Source of the DNA: Ceratopteris richardii
Taxonomy: Eukaryota; Streptophyta; Polypodiopsida; Polypodiales; Pteridaceae
NCBI GenBank assembly: GCA_020310875.1
Contig: CM035423.1
Coordinates: 112,422,766 to 112,486,765, forward strand
Direction: 5' to 3'
Length of the DNA: 64,000 nucleotides
Each line of letters begins with the position of its first letter. Position 1 is the first letter of the stretch. Positions 1-11,395 of this stretch are shown one piece after another. The notes below the pieces were generated by a model, which was not told the origin of the DNA, made no database searches, and worked only from the letters and a program-made list of their open reading frames with translations. The position numbers and the translations under genes are program-made.

Positions 1-1613
1 TTTTCCTTGATCTATGGCGCAAATAAAGCATTGCAAAATGTAAAAGAACTGCCACTAGTAGTAGTCAGAATGATCTTACCAACTCCCATAATAGGATAAG
101 AGGAGTTGTTGGCACATGTGACAGTATTCCCTATAGGGGCAAGCTCAAGTGCAGTGAAGAAACTACACTACGAGGTAATATGTTTGGTTTCCCCACTATC
201 AAAGTACCAAACATCTAAGTCTAGTGCAAACATACACTGCTCATGAGAAGATTGGTCAAAATTGCAAAGAGTAGTAAATGCCCATTCTTCATTCTACACA
301 AGATTAGCGAACTCTATTTTTGGTGTAGAAGCCTGTACAACAACCATTCCAACCTCTTTTTTCTTTGTCTCTTTAGCAACTAGTTTTGGATAGCTCTTAA
401 TGACATGATCATTTCCTTTACACTATTTGCAAAAAAAATTCTGCTTTTCTGATTTCTTCTGATCTTTGTCTTCCTTCTTTGAATGTGCAGCATTTGCAGA
501 TTGAGATGAGCTCCATTTACCTTTTCCCTTCTGACAAGCCAATAAAGCTTGATCTGAAACATGCAAAATAGACATGTTTTGCCTAGATTGATCTTCTTGT
601 AACAAAAGAAAAAACTAACTCTTCAAATGTTAAGGCATTTGGATTGCCTTTCATCATCAAATGAAGAGTAGAAGAAAAACTTTGATATGATTCCGGAAGA
701 CCATTCAGAACAATCTACACAGGTGAACTATAAGGAAGGACCTCATTGGCAAAAATCAAATGTTCCTTCAAATCATTGATCTTTGTTAGAAAATTATCCA
801 TAGAATCACCTTCATTCATATGCTCACTCTCGAACTATTTTTGGAGGTAAGCAAGACGAGCCTCATTCCTAGCCTTGTACAATGTGGTAAGTGTATCCAA
901 GCATCCTTAGCTATTCTGTAAGAGTTAATGTGAGGAATAATGGCACGTTTCACACTCAAGGCTATCAATGCATGTGCATGAGCATCTTTGCCATCCGAAG
1001 GAATCTGCTCTATAATAGGTGCAACAGAAAACATAGCACGAACAAGAATCTATAGAATATCACCATCTTTGAAGCCATCTGCATGAGCTTCAATACTTAT
1101 ATTTGTGGGTGTAATATGAAGTTTTTCAACACCCTACACAACATTCCACAATCCTCTTACAACCAATACATGAAGCATCATATAAGCCCACAATGGGTAA
1201 TTCGTACCATCCAACTTATCCTCAACAGCCAACATATGAAATTCATCACTGCCTTCAGCCATCGCCATTGACTAAAATACCTTGATGCAGAAAAATGATT
1301 GTATCTAAAAATGTTGAACAGAACTACCCTGATGAGTTTTAAACCTTTAGTAGACTTCGGGATGCTTATACTAGCAAACCAAACCTGTATATATCTTTGG
1401 CACAAAAAGATGAAATAGCTTGCACAAGCACTATAATAGTGCATTTGGAGGTGGAAACGAGCTCATATCACAATTTTGGCACCACAAAGCAAAGTAGTTT
1501 TGATCTCCTAATCACCCTGAGTATGCTCACCAAATTTCATGCAATTCTAAGACTGTGACTGGAGGGGTGTCGGTGATGCCCTAAGTGAAGTGGTGACCTG
1601 CTCTAATACCAAT
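1..1613 (-). pseudogene. Ty1/copia family A gag-protease remnant (5' part, runs off the window)
   Basis: Read on the minus strand from the primer site downwards, this is the start of a copia polyprotein. The best gag stretch lies at 1034-816 and matches the gag of the complete family A element at 32727-33700. A zinc-knuckle relic near 440-400 keeps a CKxCKGNDH-type core, but a stop codon falls inside it and its last Cys reads as Tyr. Near 230-170 the protease active site reads DVWYFDSGETKHIT, so the catalytic DSG is still present. Stops and frameshifts break the frame throughout, so no polyprotein can be made. The integrase and reverse transcriptase would lie left of position 1. Family assignment is by similarity to the copies at 29361 and 32145. 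Confidence 0.85.
1600..1613 (-). other. Primer binding site (tRNA-iMet type), family A
   Basis: Directly inside the LTR, the minus strand reads ATTGGTATTAGAGC. That is one base from the plant copia consensus ATTGGTATCAGAGC, which pairs with the 3' end of initiator tRNA-Met. It fixes the orientation of the element as minus. Confidence 0.85.
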
Positions 1614-1842
1614 TGTTGGAGTTAGTCATGTGTCAAAGTATGTGAATAGCACAAGGAAGAAGGAGAATCTTGGAGCACAACACACAATACTAAATGTATT
1701 ACCACTAGTATGTACAAAGATAAGTCACCCACTAGGGCAATATGCATATATACAAGCTAGGGGAAAGAAACATCCTAAAGAGCAAACAAAGTGCACCGGC
1801 AGTCCTAGTGTGTTCACACATCACTACCTAAATATGTCAACA
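1614..1842 (-). repeat. 5' LTR of the minus-strand family A copia element
   Basis: The 229-bp sequence begins TGTTGACATATTTAGG and ends CTCCAACA on the minus strand. It is recognisably the same LTR as those at 32145, 36966, 57122 and 12138, sharing the block TAGTGATGTGTGAACAC and a TATATATGC-type promoter region. The DNA beyond 1842 resumes the R1 repeat, so this edge is an insertion boundary. The adjoining GAAGG may be one target-duplication copy; the other would lie off the left end of the window. Confidence 0.85.
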
Positions 1843-1930
1843 GAAGGAAATCTTGCGAAGGAATATGAAATATTACAGATTACTTATGATTCAATATTGA
1901 GAGTTAATACAATAAAAAAAAACATGGAAT

Positions 1931-2205
1931 TGTTACTGTTAGTGTCCATGTGAAAGGCCAAATGGCCACCGGACACTTCTTTGTATATGTTCTCTAATTG
2001 AACATATAGTGGCATGGTCAGTCATAGACAAGACCTAAGAAGTCTGTCTTCATGCTCCCTGTGTACTGTGTTTTTCTGTGTATTGTAGCCTCTGTGTGGA
2101 CTATTGTGTGCGGCCTTAGGATCTCAATTTTCCACTCTGAGGATATCATCGTGGAGCTCTCAAGAAGGAGAGCACATCGTGGTGCATGCCCATCGAATTA
2201 CTTCA
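1931..2205 (+). repeat. 5' LTR of copia family C
   Basis: The 275-bp LTR starts TGTTACTGTTAGTG and ends ATTACTTCA. It aligns with the 3' LTR at 7589-7886. The 3' copy has about 23 extra bases in the middle, around ACAAACTATAAGTTC, which accounts for the length difference. Scattered substitutions indicate an old insertion. Confidence 0.88.
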
Positions 2206-2220
2206 TTGCTATTAGAGCAG
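2206..2220 (+). other. Degenerate primer binding site of copia family C
   Basis: TTGCTATTAGAGCAG directly follows the 5' LTR. It matches TTGGTATCAGAGC at 11 of 13 positions, consistent with a decayed initiator-Met primer site. Confidence 0.65.
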
Positions 2221-3412
2221 TTCGATGCAAAAGGTTTCTTCCTTTGTGCGAGCAAAGCGACCCTCCCCCTTAGCTTTCTCCAAGGCTTACCAATAAGGCG
2301 GCGACCAAGGCATAGACCTTGGCATACCTTGTCATGTGAATCACCAAATTCACAGTTGGCACCATGGCAGCACATGAGGGTGAACCTCAATGATCAAGGA
2401 AGATGGAGGTTCCCGGTACTTCCCTACAGGTCACCCATCCCAATACTGTTCCCCCCACAACTCGGTTAAACCGTGGCAATCGCTTGCCACTAGGCTACAC
2501 TCTTGTGGTATGTGAAGAAGGGGAAAGACTAAGGTTAATATTACCTTGAACATGTTTTGGTCCCTCAAAGCTTCATTCTTTGCTTTCAAAGACTAACTTT
2601 GACGCTTTTTTGGGGTGTCTTTTCGAGCCATTTTGGAGTATTTTTGCACAGAATTCACAGAGGCCTGAGAACATCAAGAAGAGTGTTCTTTGTACTTCTC
2701 GGACAAAAAATATCAACCTTTGGGGCTGTGTTTTCATCCATACTCATAAACCTACAAGTTCCTTGAAATGTTTTTACTTTTGGTGGGAGCAGCCAGTGCA
2801 CATTTATGCATGCTTTTGAGCCTTAAACAACAGAGTTGATAGACACTTGCAAGTGTTGCTCGCTAGTTTTTGGATTGCGCATTCAGCCTTTTAGTGTCAT
2901 TTTACTGCATATATTGAGCACATACACACCATGTAGGCTTCTGTCGATACCGCTTATGTACGTCCATGTGGTCATTGATATAGCGATTACATTTTTGCAT
3001 AAAGCCCTTTTAGTTTGATAAAGAGGGTCATGGTAAGGTGTTCTTAACTAGGAGACACCCAGATGTGAGGGTCTCTTCGATGATGCAGGTGGAAGACGTA
3101 CCTAGCCTTGCCATAGGGGATCTATGATAGTTATTCATAGGTGCTTGAAAAGCCTAGTTGGCTTCTGTTGGGTAATTGATTATATGCAGTGGAGTCAGTG
3201 ATTCACTATGCAGGAAAACATGTCAGTACTTGCAGTTTTATGATATTTTGACAATGTTCATATGCTCATTTTGTAGAGTATACTCTCGCAAAATGTTTCC
3301 AGTTTTTTGGTTTAGCCAACTATATAGTGGTCGATTTACTTCTTGATACACTTATTCATTGGTGTTTGGACTCTTCTAACTCCATTATCATTCTATCCAA
3401 TTCTCTACCATC
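2221..3412 (+). other. Long untranslated leader of copia family C
   Basis: About 1.2 kb separate the primer site from the gag ATG. Short open frames in all phases show no recognisable motif. The only structured item I see is the antisense tRNA/5S-like segment at 2395-2510. The leader is longer than is usual for copia elements, which suggests that a foreign insertion, possibly a SINE, is included. Confidence 0.5.
2395..2510 (-). repeat. SINE-like segment with a tRNA A-box and 5S-rRNA box-C-like block
   Basis: On the minus strand TAGCCTAGTGG fits the tRNA A-box consensus and lies at about 2490. Some 50 bases on, near 2445-2418, comes GGATGGGTGACC followed by TGTAGGGAAGT. This closely resembles the box C part of plant 5S rRNA (GGATGGGTGACCTCCTGGGAAG). 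Together they look like a Pol III-derived short repeat captured by the copia leader in antisense. No clean poly-A tail or target duplication was seen, so the edges are approximate. Confidence 0.5.
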
Positions 3413-4546
3413 ATGGCATCAAAGGTCTCAAACACATCTGCTAGATCAGGGCCTAGTGCCACTGTTCCAAGGAGGAGCTATAACTTGTACGCTAAAGACC
3501 ATTTTGAGATCCAAAAATTTGATGGCACAAACTTTGCTCTATGGAAGAATCACATTAAAGATGTGCTGATTCGAAGGAGGCAATGGAAGCCTGTAAATGG
3601 GGTTTCAAAGAAGCCTACTAACATGGATGAAGATGCTTGGGATGATTTAGATGAAATGGTCAGGTCTACCATTCACTTGCACCTGAGAGATAATGTTTAC
3701 TTTATAGTATTACACTACAAAAGTATAGAGGAGCTTTGGAAGAAGTTATGCAATACATATGAAAAAGAGACAGCATCAAATAAAGTGTATCTGATTGGAA
3801 AATTATATGACCTTCACATGAAGGACACAGATAGTGTTTTTGCTCATGTAAATGAGTTTGATGCTATATTCTCCAAATTACAGGCTCAAAAAATGGACAT
3901 GGATAATGAAATGAAAGGAGTATTGCTGTTATGCACCCTACCATCATTATGGGACACATTTTGCAGAGCTATTAGCAATAGTGCACTTGGTGGTAAACTC
4001 ATTTATCATGACATATATGGAGCACTCTTGAGTGACGAGATTTGTAGAGAATCTATGGTTGGCACTCAGAGTGGAGATGCATATAGTGTTCGCGATTCTT
4101 ATTAAGGAAAGAATCAGCAACGTGGAAGGAGCAAGAACAAGGAAAAGAATGGTCAACTGAATAAGAGTAGAAGTAAATCAAGGAAGAGGGATATCAAAAG
4201 CCATTATTGTCAAAAGAAAGGACATATGAAGAAAGAGTGTTATGCATTAAAGAATGCTAAAGATAAAGGACAGAATGTTGATGGGCATGTTAAACACTTA
4301 CCTACACCAACTACTTCAACTGTGAAGATTGAAGAAATTAATGCTATTTCTGATGATGCAGATGTGTTGACACTTGATAGAACTATGCCAAATAAGGCTC
4401 TTATGGCTGATTCTCCTTCCCACACGTGGATACTATATTTTGATGCTTCTTTCCATGTGACACCACACAGAGAATGGTTCTCTAATTATGCAGCAAAGTC
4501 TATTGGTACCGTGAGACTTGGTGACTCTTACCAGTGTGACCTTTAG
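3413..4546 (+). pseudogene. Copia family C gag with damaged zinc knuckle
   Basis: From ATG 3413 the frame encodes a typical copia capsid: YNLYAKDHFEIQKFDGTNFALWKNH at the start, then an LWKKL...NKVYLIGKLYDL region. It is open for 230 codons. A TAA at 4103-4105 interrupts it, but the same frame continues to 4546. The knuckle near 4200-4245 reads SHYCQKKGHMKKEC, so the first Cys of CX2CX4HX4C is Ser. The protease region follows around 4425-4480. There WILYFDASFHV replaces the usual WILDSGASFHV, losing the catalytic Asp-Ser-Gly. Gag would package the RNA in the virus-like particle; this copy is defective. Confidence 0.88.
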
Positions 4547-4593
4547 GGATTGGAGATGTGGTTGTGTAGTTTATTGATGGTTCAAAATTTACT

Positions 4594-5790
4594 ATGTATA
4601 ATGTATGCCATGTACCTCAGTTATCATGCAGTTTGATGTCAGTTGGTCAACTTGATGACCTTGGTTACAAGGTGGTGTTCTGTGCTCAGTCCTTTTGTAT
4701 ATCAAAGGGCAATATAGTTATAGCAAAAGGAAACAAAGTTGGCTTTATCCTTTATTCGTATCACATAAAGAACACTTGTTAGATATTACTGAATAGCCTA
4801 TGGCTTGTAATTAGCATGTTCATTTGGGCCATATATCTCATAGTGGAATGGAAAATCTTTCTTGTTCTGGCTACTTACGTGTGTTATCTTTCTCTGATTA
4901 CTTGTTTTGTGAGCATTGTCACTATGGAAAGCAAACCAAAAATGTGCATAGAATGCACATTGACTCTTCAATTCAGCCTTTAGATCTTGTTCATACAGAT
5001 GTGTGTGGTCCTATGCCCACTTGATCCTTAGGTGGTTCTATTTACTTTGTCACTTTCATAGCTGATGCTACTAGAAAAGTCTGGGTATATCCTATCAAAT
5101 CGAAGGATGAGGTATTACCTACTTTCAGAAAATGGCTTGCTTCAGTTGAGACTAAAAATGGAGCTAAGCTTAAGGCTTTACATTCAGATAATGGGGGTGA
5201 GTATACCTCACATGAATTCAGCCTTCTCTATTAGTCTAGAGGGATTCGTAGAGAGTTTAGAGCTCCTTATACCCCAATAGAGAATTATGTAGTTGAAAGG
5301 ATGAATAGAACTATTCAAGATAGAGTAGTTTCAATGTTGCAGCATGCAAACCTCTCACAAGGCTTTTGGGTAGAAGCAATATTGACTGTAGTTCATGTGA
5401 TTAACCTTTCACCTAGTACTGCCAAAGGTCTAAAAGTGGCACAATAGTTATGGATAGGGAAGTCACCATAGAGTTTTTGGGTGTAAAGCATATGTTCATA
5501 TACCCAAGGTTCTTTGACAAAAGATGGACCATAAGTCAAAAAAATGCATTTTTCTTGGATATGGTTGAGAAGGACAATTTGGATATCGCTTATGGGATCC
5601 TGAAACACAATCAATGATCAGAAGTAGTGATGACATTTTCAATGAATCTAAGATGCATAAACAGCCCATTAAGGAGGTTGAAGTGAAAAGAGTGGTGTTT
5701 GAGGATACTAGTACTCCAGTTTGCATGCATAAAAATGCTGCACATAGGGATATTCAAGAGAATGTGTGATCAGATCAGTCTACACATGTT
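4594..5790 (+). pseudogene. Copia family C protease C-terminus and integrase
   Basis: The frame at 4594 carries the conserved HVPQLSCSLMSVGQLDDLGYKV segment in a different phase from gag. From 4824 the GAG-pre-integrase zinc-binding region (GHISHSGMENL...CEHCHYGK) runs into the integrase core. The three acidic residues of the D,D35E triad are visible: HTDVCGP near 5000, HSDNGGEY near 5185 and VVERMNRT near 5300. In-frame stops near 5023 and 5233, then further stops and shifts after about 5440, break it. A downstream GFGYR/WDPET-type region is only partly readable. Confidence 0.85.
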
Positions 5791-5805
5791 CCTATTCAGC
5801 AACCA

Positions 5806-7441
5806 TTGAGATGCTCTACACGTGTCTCACATCCACCTGATAGATATGTTCTAGGTTTAGATTTTGTTATGCTAATAGATGCCAATGAGCCTTCTTGCTA
5901 CAAAGAGGCTATGCACATAGAAGATCATGTCAAGTGGGAGCGTGCCATGAAGAGGGAGTTGGATTCTATTCATAAGAGTGGTACTTGGGATTTAGTACCT
6001 TTGCCAAGTGGCAGGAAAGCTTTACGATGTAAATGGGTATATAAGCTCAAGTCCACATCACATAGTGCTTCTCCAAAGTATAAAGCACAACTTTTTGCAA
6101 AGGGTTTCAAGCAACAACATGTTTGTTGATTTCGAGGAAATCTTCTCTCCAGTGGTCAAGATGACTACCCTGCACATGTTGCTTGAATTCGTTGCAACGG
6201 AGGACTTACAGCTAGTCCAAATGGATGTGAAAACTGCTTTCTTGCATGGAGATCTTACAGATGAGATCTATGTGGAACAACCAAAGGGTTATATACTTCT
6301 TGGAATGGAAATTCTAGTTTGTAAGCTCAAGAAGAGCTTGTATGGGCTTACAAAGTCCCCTAGACAATGGTACCAAGAGTTTGATGCTTTTATGAAGTCC
6401 CAAGGCTATTCTCCAAGGAATGAGGATCATTGTCTCTACACAAATACATGCTTAGATGGCACCCTGATATGCTTGATAATTTATGTCCATGATATGTTGA
6501 TTGCTAGGAAGTCCTCTTATGACCTGTCAATTCTCAAAAGGAAGTTGAGTCAGACATTGGATATGAAGGATTTCAAGGATGCCAAACATATTCTTGGCAT
6601 GTGCATTACTAGTGATAGGAGTAGAAGATGCATATACTTGTCTCAAAGTGAGTACATATCCAAAGTACTTCACAGGTTCAATATGCAAGGTGGAAAGGCA
6701 TTGAGTACACCTTTACCCACATATGTGAAATTGAGCAAGGATGATTGCCCCAAATTAAATGAGGAAAAGGAATCCATGACCACAACTCCCTATCATTCTA
6801 TTGTTGGTAGTCTCATGTATGATATGGTAGCTACGAGACCAGACATTTCATTTGCAGTGGGAGTTGTGAGCAGATATATGTCTATTCCGGGCAAGAAACA
6901 TTGGAAAGCGATCAAGATGATTTTGAGATATCTGAGTGGCACTAAGGACAAGTGTCTATGCTTAGGTAGAGGGAAAGCATCCATTATTTGTTACACAGGT
7001 TCTGCCTTTGTTGGTTGTGTAGACAATCATAAGTCTACATCAGGGTACATTTTTCATTTTTTCGGAGGTGCTATCTCTAGGAGATCTCACTTTCAAGAAT
7101 GTATAGTTGTTCCCACCACAGAACTAGAGTATGTTGCAGCAAGTGAGGCATGTAAGGACGCACTGTGGCTTTCTTGTCTTGCTTGTGATATGGGTTTACC
7201 TCACCCTATACCTCATTTGCTCACTGACAGTCAGAGTGCCATTGCTTTGGCTAAGAATCCGGTCTATCATGCAAAGACCAAGCACATTGAGGTGAGGTAT
7301 CACTTCATTAGAGATTGCTTAGCCACTGAGCACATTATTCTTGAGAAGGTTCACACTCGAGATAATGTTGTAGATGCTTTGACTAAAGCTCTACCACATG
7401 ATAGCTTTGGACACTGTTGTCACTTGATGAGGGTTGCTTGA
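5806..7441 (+). pseudogene. Copia family C reverse transcriptase-RNase H with altered active sites
   Basis: The RT starts with WERAMKRELDSIHKSGTWDLV and KALRCKWVYKLK in one frame. A frameshift near 6110-6125 leads into 477 open codons up to 7441: FEEIFSPVVK, QMDVKTAFLHGDL, KSLYGLTKSPRQWY, and the RNase H tail with DSQSAIALAKNPVYHAKTKHIEV. The catalytic YVDD box reads YVHD near 6482-6495, replacing one metal-binding Asp. The first RNase H Asp block reads YTGSAFVG rather than YTDSDWAG. The long open frame therefore survives without a plausible active enzyme. A purine-poor tract (TTTTATTGGGAGA) precedes the 3' LTR. Confidence 0.88.
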
Positions 7442-7588
7442 TCATGATCTTACACAGTCACTTGTATACTGTGTAACACGCCCATCAGGTGGGAGGTATA
7501 GTTTGTATACGTACACTCAGGTACTCTTTATCATTCTTTATTTTTTCTCCCATAGTTACTTTGGCCATATTGGCTTTTATTGGGAGAT

Positions 7589-7886
7589 TGTTATTGCTAG
7601 TGTCCATGTGAAAGGCCAAATGGCCACCGGACACTTCTTTGTATATGTTCTTTAATAAAACATATAATGCCTTGGTCAATCACAAACTATAAGTTCAATC
7701 ACATTTGGAAGACCTAAAAAGTCTGTCTTCGTGCTCCATGTGTACTATGTTTTCCTACGTATTCTACAGCCTCTGTGTGGAGTACTGTGCACGACCTTAG
7801 GATCTCAATTTTCTACTCCGAGGATATCGTCGTGGAGCTCTCGAGAAGGAGAGCCCATCGTGGTGCATTGGTATCAAATTACTTCA
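7589..7886 (+). repeat. 3' LTR of copia family C
   Basis: The 298-bp LTR begins TGTTATTGCTAGTG and ends ATTACTTCA. It pairs with the LTR at 1931-2205, including the block AGTGTCCATGTGAAAGGCCA and the GATATCGTCGTGGAGCTCTC region. R1 sequence resumes at 7887. Confidence 0.88.
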
Positions 7887-9061
7887 CGAACCTCTCTTAT
7901 AAGCTCCATAATTAGTTTTCTTTTGAGCTCCATAATTTAGTTTTATTTTGCACTCAAAAGCATTTGTACAATTGTGGAGTTGGCTGACCAATAAGATGAT
8001 CTTTAGAATTCTTGTAACTCATTGCGAGTGATTGAAATGAGTTGTTTGTAATTCAAGCTAATTGGATGAAAGGACGTGATTGTTAGAACTTGTGGTTTAA
8101 AGCTCTTCCTTGATTGGTTTGAATTGAAGCCTTTAATTGAGTACTTTTTCTAAAGGTTGGAGCTTATCTAGTTATTAGAGAAAGGGAGTGATGAATTATG
8201 CATAGGAGTATGATTAGTCACACCATCGAGAATGAGCCGTCGTTCATTCAGCTTTCAAGTTGAAATGTGTTTGGCGTCACCTAAAAGCTACATACCATGT
8301 GATTTATATTTCGCATATGTTCAGGAAAGTATTTATGACTGTGACAAACAATGAATCCCAATTTCAGTTGTATATGAAGAGTCATTAGATACCAAAGAGT
8401 TGAGAAATTTAATTATATAGATGTAGCCAATCTCATAATAATTGGTTTAGTCTTTTGGGAATCATATCAAGCAAGTTTTTTTATTTAACCCATGCATAAG
8501 AGTGCTGCACCTCGAGACCATGAGACCTTGAAGTTCTTTTGTTCAGAAACCATGACATTATCAAGAGACATAAGCGTTGTAAAATGTGTGCTTTTAAGTT
8601 TTATATCACACTCGGGCACACAACCACACTTTAAAACGAATAACCTACAGCAATGAGGAATCATGGCAACATGCAGTCAAGCTATGAGGTACATCAAATA
8701 TTTGCACATAGTGGGAAATGGGCATGGCATGCGTCTCAATATTCGTTTCTGACCATACTAAAAAATCAACAACGAATGGCATGAAAGCTTTCTCTTTCAC
8801 TCTGAAGAAAATAAAGGTCACTAGTTAAATCTAGAGTGTCACGAAGAACAAAAAACTCTCTAGTCAAATCTAGAGTGCCACCTGACGTAAGAAGTGAAAA
8901 ATAAGATTAGATCGAGAAACGAGCTTCCCCCGAGAAAGAAAAAAGTTTCTTTCTTTCCGTGCCTCTCTCTCCGAGAGACACACGCACAAACGGACGAATG
9001 AGATTCTGTCGCGGAAAGTGAGTTTGTCTCGCTAATACTGATCCACGTTAGTAACGATTGG

Positions 9062-9098
<37 letters not shown>

Positions 9099-10475
9099 AG
9101 TCTCTCTCTCTCTCTCTCTCTTAGGAAGTATTGCGACGGGCGACCAACTCGAGCGCTCTCGTGTAAGATACACACGCAAACGCTCAAACTGCATGTATGC
9201 TAGCAACAGAGTACAACGGTTTCTGTCTTGCAAAAGGGAGACACAAGCACCGGCTACCACCTTGGATGTACTATTAGCAGTAGTGCGCATCCAATGGTGT
9301 CCATGTTCGTGTAGTACTTCAAAATACACTTGTCCATCATGGCTCGCACACATTGGAGAACTCACAAGCTCTTTCACTCTTTACATTGATATCTTGTTTT
9401 CAAAATAGTAATGGGCACCTTTTATTAAATGATTTACTGGTGTTTACGCCATCGCTAAAGCTTACCGATGTACTCTTCGTCTAGCAGGTTAATGCAGTAA
9501 TGAATTTTTACCCGATCTCTTTTACTTCGTTATTTGCTAGCAAGTTGAACAAAATGATCGCCAAACGGAGAGAAGATTGAAAGAGGGGAAGAAAGAAAGG
9601 AAGAGAGTTCGTGTTTATAAGAAGAGGGATCAACGCGAGGAAGAGAGAACAGAAACAACGGGAGATAGAGAGCACGGAAGAAAAATAAGAAAAAAATTGA
9701 TAGGCTAAATGAGAAGGTGACATAGAGACGGATAAGAAAAATCATGACGAGAGAGATAGAGAGAGAATATTAAAAAATGGCATACATCTTTAAAAGAAAC
9801 AAATAAATAAGTTAATACATTAATATTGATTTTCTGTATTTTGTCAAATTCAAATTTGATCTCGATTGAAACATTTCTTCTTCTTAAATAAAACATTTCC
9901 ATCAAATAATTTTGTGGGGCTTTTCTCACAAAGATGCTTGAGAAAAATTGAGTGTGCTCTACGCTCCTCCCAACCTATTTATCCTCTTTCTCATAGATTA
10001 GAAAGCTTCTAGAGTGCTCTAGTGTGACATGTGTCCATCATGCACACTCACTCTTCTTTCCAATGTGGAATGTTAGGAAAACCCCGACCTAGGAACTTTA
10101 GCAATGCATGCTCTTATTTCAACACACACTCATAAATGATTGGACTTGGATCAATGTCTAACATTCTTTACCCCTTCTAAAGATTATTGTCATCAATGAC
10201 TCAAGAGGAGAATATGAGTGAACACCCTTACAAGATGCCAAATAGTCGGGATCGAACTAGTTTTGCATGCCATTCTCCTATCTAGCATCTCTTCTAGAAT
10301 ACCTAGTATCACCACTCTCTAGTAATGGGATATTCTAAATATTATGGCCTTGGCTTTAGAAAATCTTGATAATTAATGCCCTCTCTTCAAGTCCTATAAT
10401 TTATGTGTATCTTCCACCTTAAACGCATGAAATGTGAAGACACTTTATATGATTTTGCTAACTATCTGCTAATAC
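7887..10475. repeat. Dispersed repeat R1, copy 1 (continues from 1843-1930)
   Basis: The sequence runs parallel to 41313-43605 plus 49658-49860. Shared blocks include the start near AAGCTCCATAATT, the ATGAATTATGCATAGGAGTATGATTAGTCAC segment, the CT tract near 9064, and the AACTAGTTTTGCATGC region near 10250. The 88 bases at 1843-1930 are the left continuation, cut off by copia C. No coding frame is conserved between copies and I see no terminal repeats, so the class is unknown. The copy contains a natural empty site (TCT, 10274-10276) for the CACTA element found in copy 2. Confidence 0.75.
9064..9122. repeat. CT/GA microsatellite
   Basis: The tract is almost pure (CT)n with a short AGAGT interruption. 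It sits at the same place in R1 as the tracts at 11155-11189 and 42434-42471. The long Leu-Ser or Arg-Glu reading frames over it are products of the repeat. Confidence 0.9.
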
Positions 10476-10959
10476 TTCTATTAGAAAGAGACTTGAATGA
10501 TGTGTGTGTGACTCTCCTCCCATCCATATGTACCCTCTTGTACTCTAAAAATAACACTGATGTACTTTAAAACTATGAATGATCTAGAATAGTCTAGTGT
10601 GAACTTGTGGCCATCATGCAACACTTATTTCCATCATTACCAAAGTAGTTCCCATTACTACCAAAGTACCTTACGGTATCCCCTAAGTTTGGGACCTTGG
10701 CTAGCTTGCCCTTGTCCATCACACACATGGAGTGATCCTTATGGATCAATATCATGATCCATGTGGATCAATGTCATGATCCCTGTGGATCAATATCTGA
10801 CACTCTCTCCCCCCTTCTAAAGATCATGGTCCTCAATGCTCAATGAGAGAAAATACTTGCAAGCAAGAGCTACTCATTCCCAAGTAGAGTCAGTAAGTGG
10901 TAATCCTCTCGAGGCTACTAAATACTTTTGGATGACATGATTCCTTAATAGCTTCTCTC
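10476..10959. other. Non-coding interval with a 22-bp tandem repeat
   Basis: No gene is seen. At 10733-10798 a 22-bp unit of the form TGATCC..TGGATCAAT.TCA occurs three times with few mismatches. Short pieces resembling R1 (deletion-scarred copies of the GTGTGACTCTCCTCCC segment) occur near 10500. Confidence 0.6.
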
Positions 10960-11395
10960 TCCTATCTAGTATCTTGTCTCAAGAATGATCCATGCTATCA
11001 CTTTCTTACAAAGAAACAAGTTTCTTTCTTTCCCTCCTCTCTCCGAGGGACACAAGCACAAACAGACGAACGTATTAATATACAAATAATATAACATTAT
11101 CACAAATGAGCTTCTGTCGCGGAACGTGAGTTTCTCTCGCTATTACTAGATTGGCTCTCTCTCTCTTTTTCTCTCTCTCTCTCTCTCTAACCAAAGGAAG
11201 TATTGCTGCGAAAAGCAAGGAGAGTTCATGTCATTGCGACGGGACACCACCTCGAGCGCTCTCGTGTAATTTTCCACACGCAAACGCTCAAACCACATGT
11301 ACTCTAGAAACAGAGTACAAAGGTTTCTGCCGTGCAGAAGGGAGACACAAGCACCGGCTACCACCTTGGATGTACTATTAGCAGTCGTGCGCATC
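10960..11395. repeat. R1, partial second copy
   Basis: This repeats the R1 section around the CT tract: GAGCTTCTGTCGCGGAACGTGAG, the CT run at 11155-11189, and the CACAAGCACCGGCTACCACC block also found near 9242-9262. It ends abruptly at GCGCATCCAATT, where family A copia sequence begins. Confidence 0.7.

Larger units (their letters stand above)
1931..7886 (+). mobile_element. Complete but inactive Ty1/copia element, family C
   Basis: This is a 5.96-kb element with both LTRs, a degenerate initiator-Met primer site, a leader of about 1.2 kb, gag, protease, integrase, reverse transcriptase and RNase H in copia order. It is inserted in R1. The flanks GGAAT (1926-1930) and CGAAC (7887-7891) each differ by one base from GGAAC, which stands uninterrupted at the paralogous site 41308-41312. 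That is what a decayed 5-bp target duplication would look like. Stops, frameshifts and altered catalytic residues show that it cannot move by itself. Confidence 0.9.

Noticed and set aside
9048..9408. Frames over CT/GA tracts (also 11146-11394, 42401-42637 and 44236-44520)
   Set aside because: Leu-Ser or Arg-Glu strings follow directly from the dinucleotide repeat, and the flanking parts are not conserved between R1 copies as protein.
10733..10798. The three 22-bp repeats as a CRISPR-like array
   Set aside because: The units are directly adjacent without spacers and lie in plant repeat DNA.
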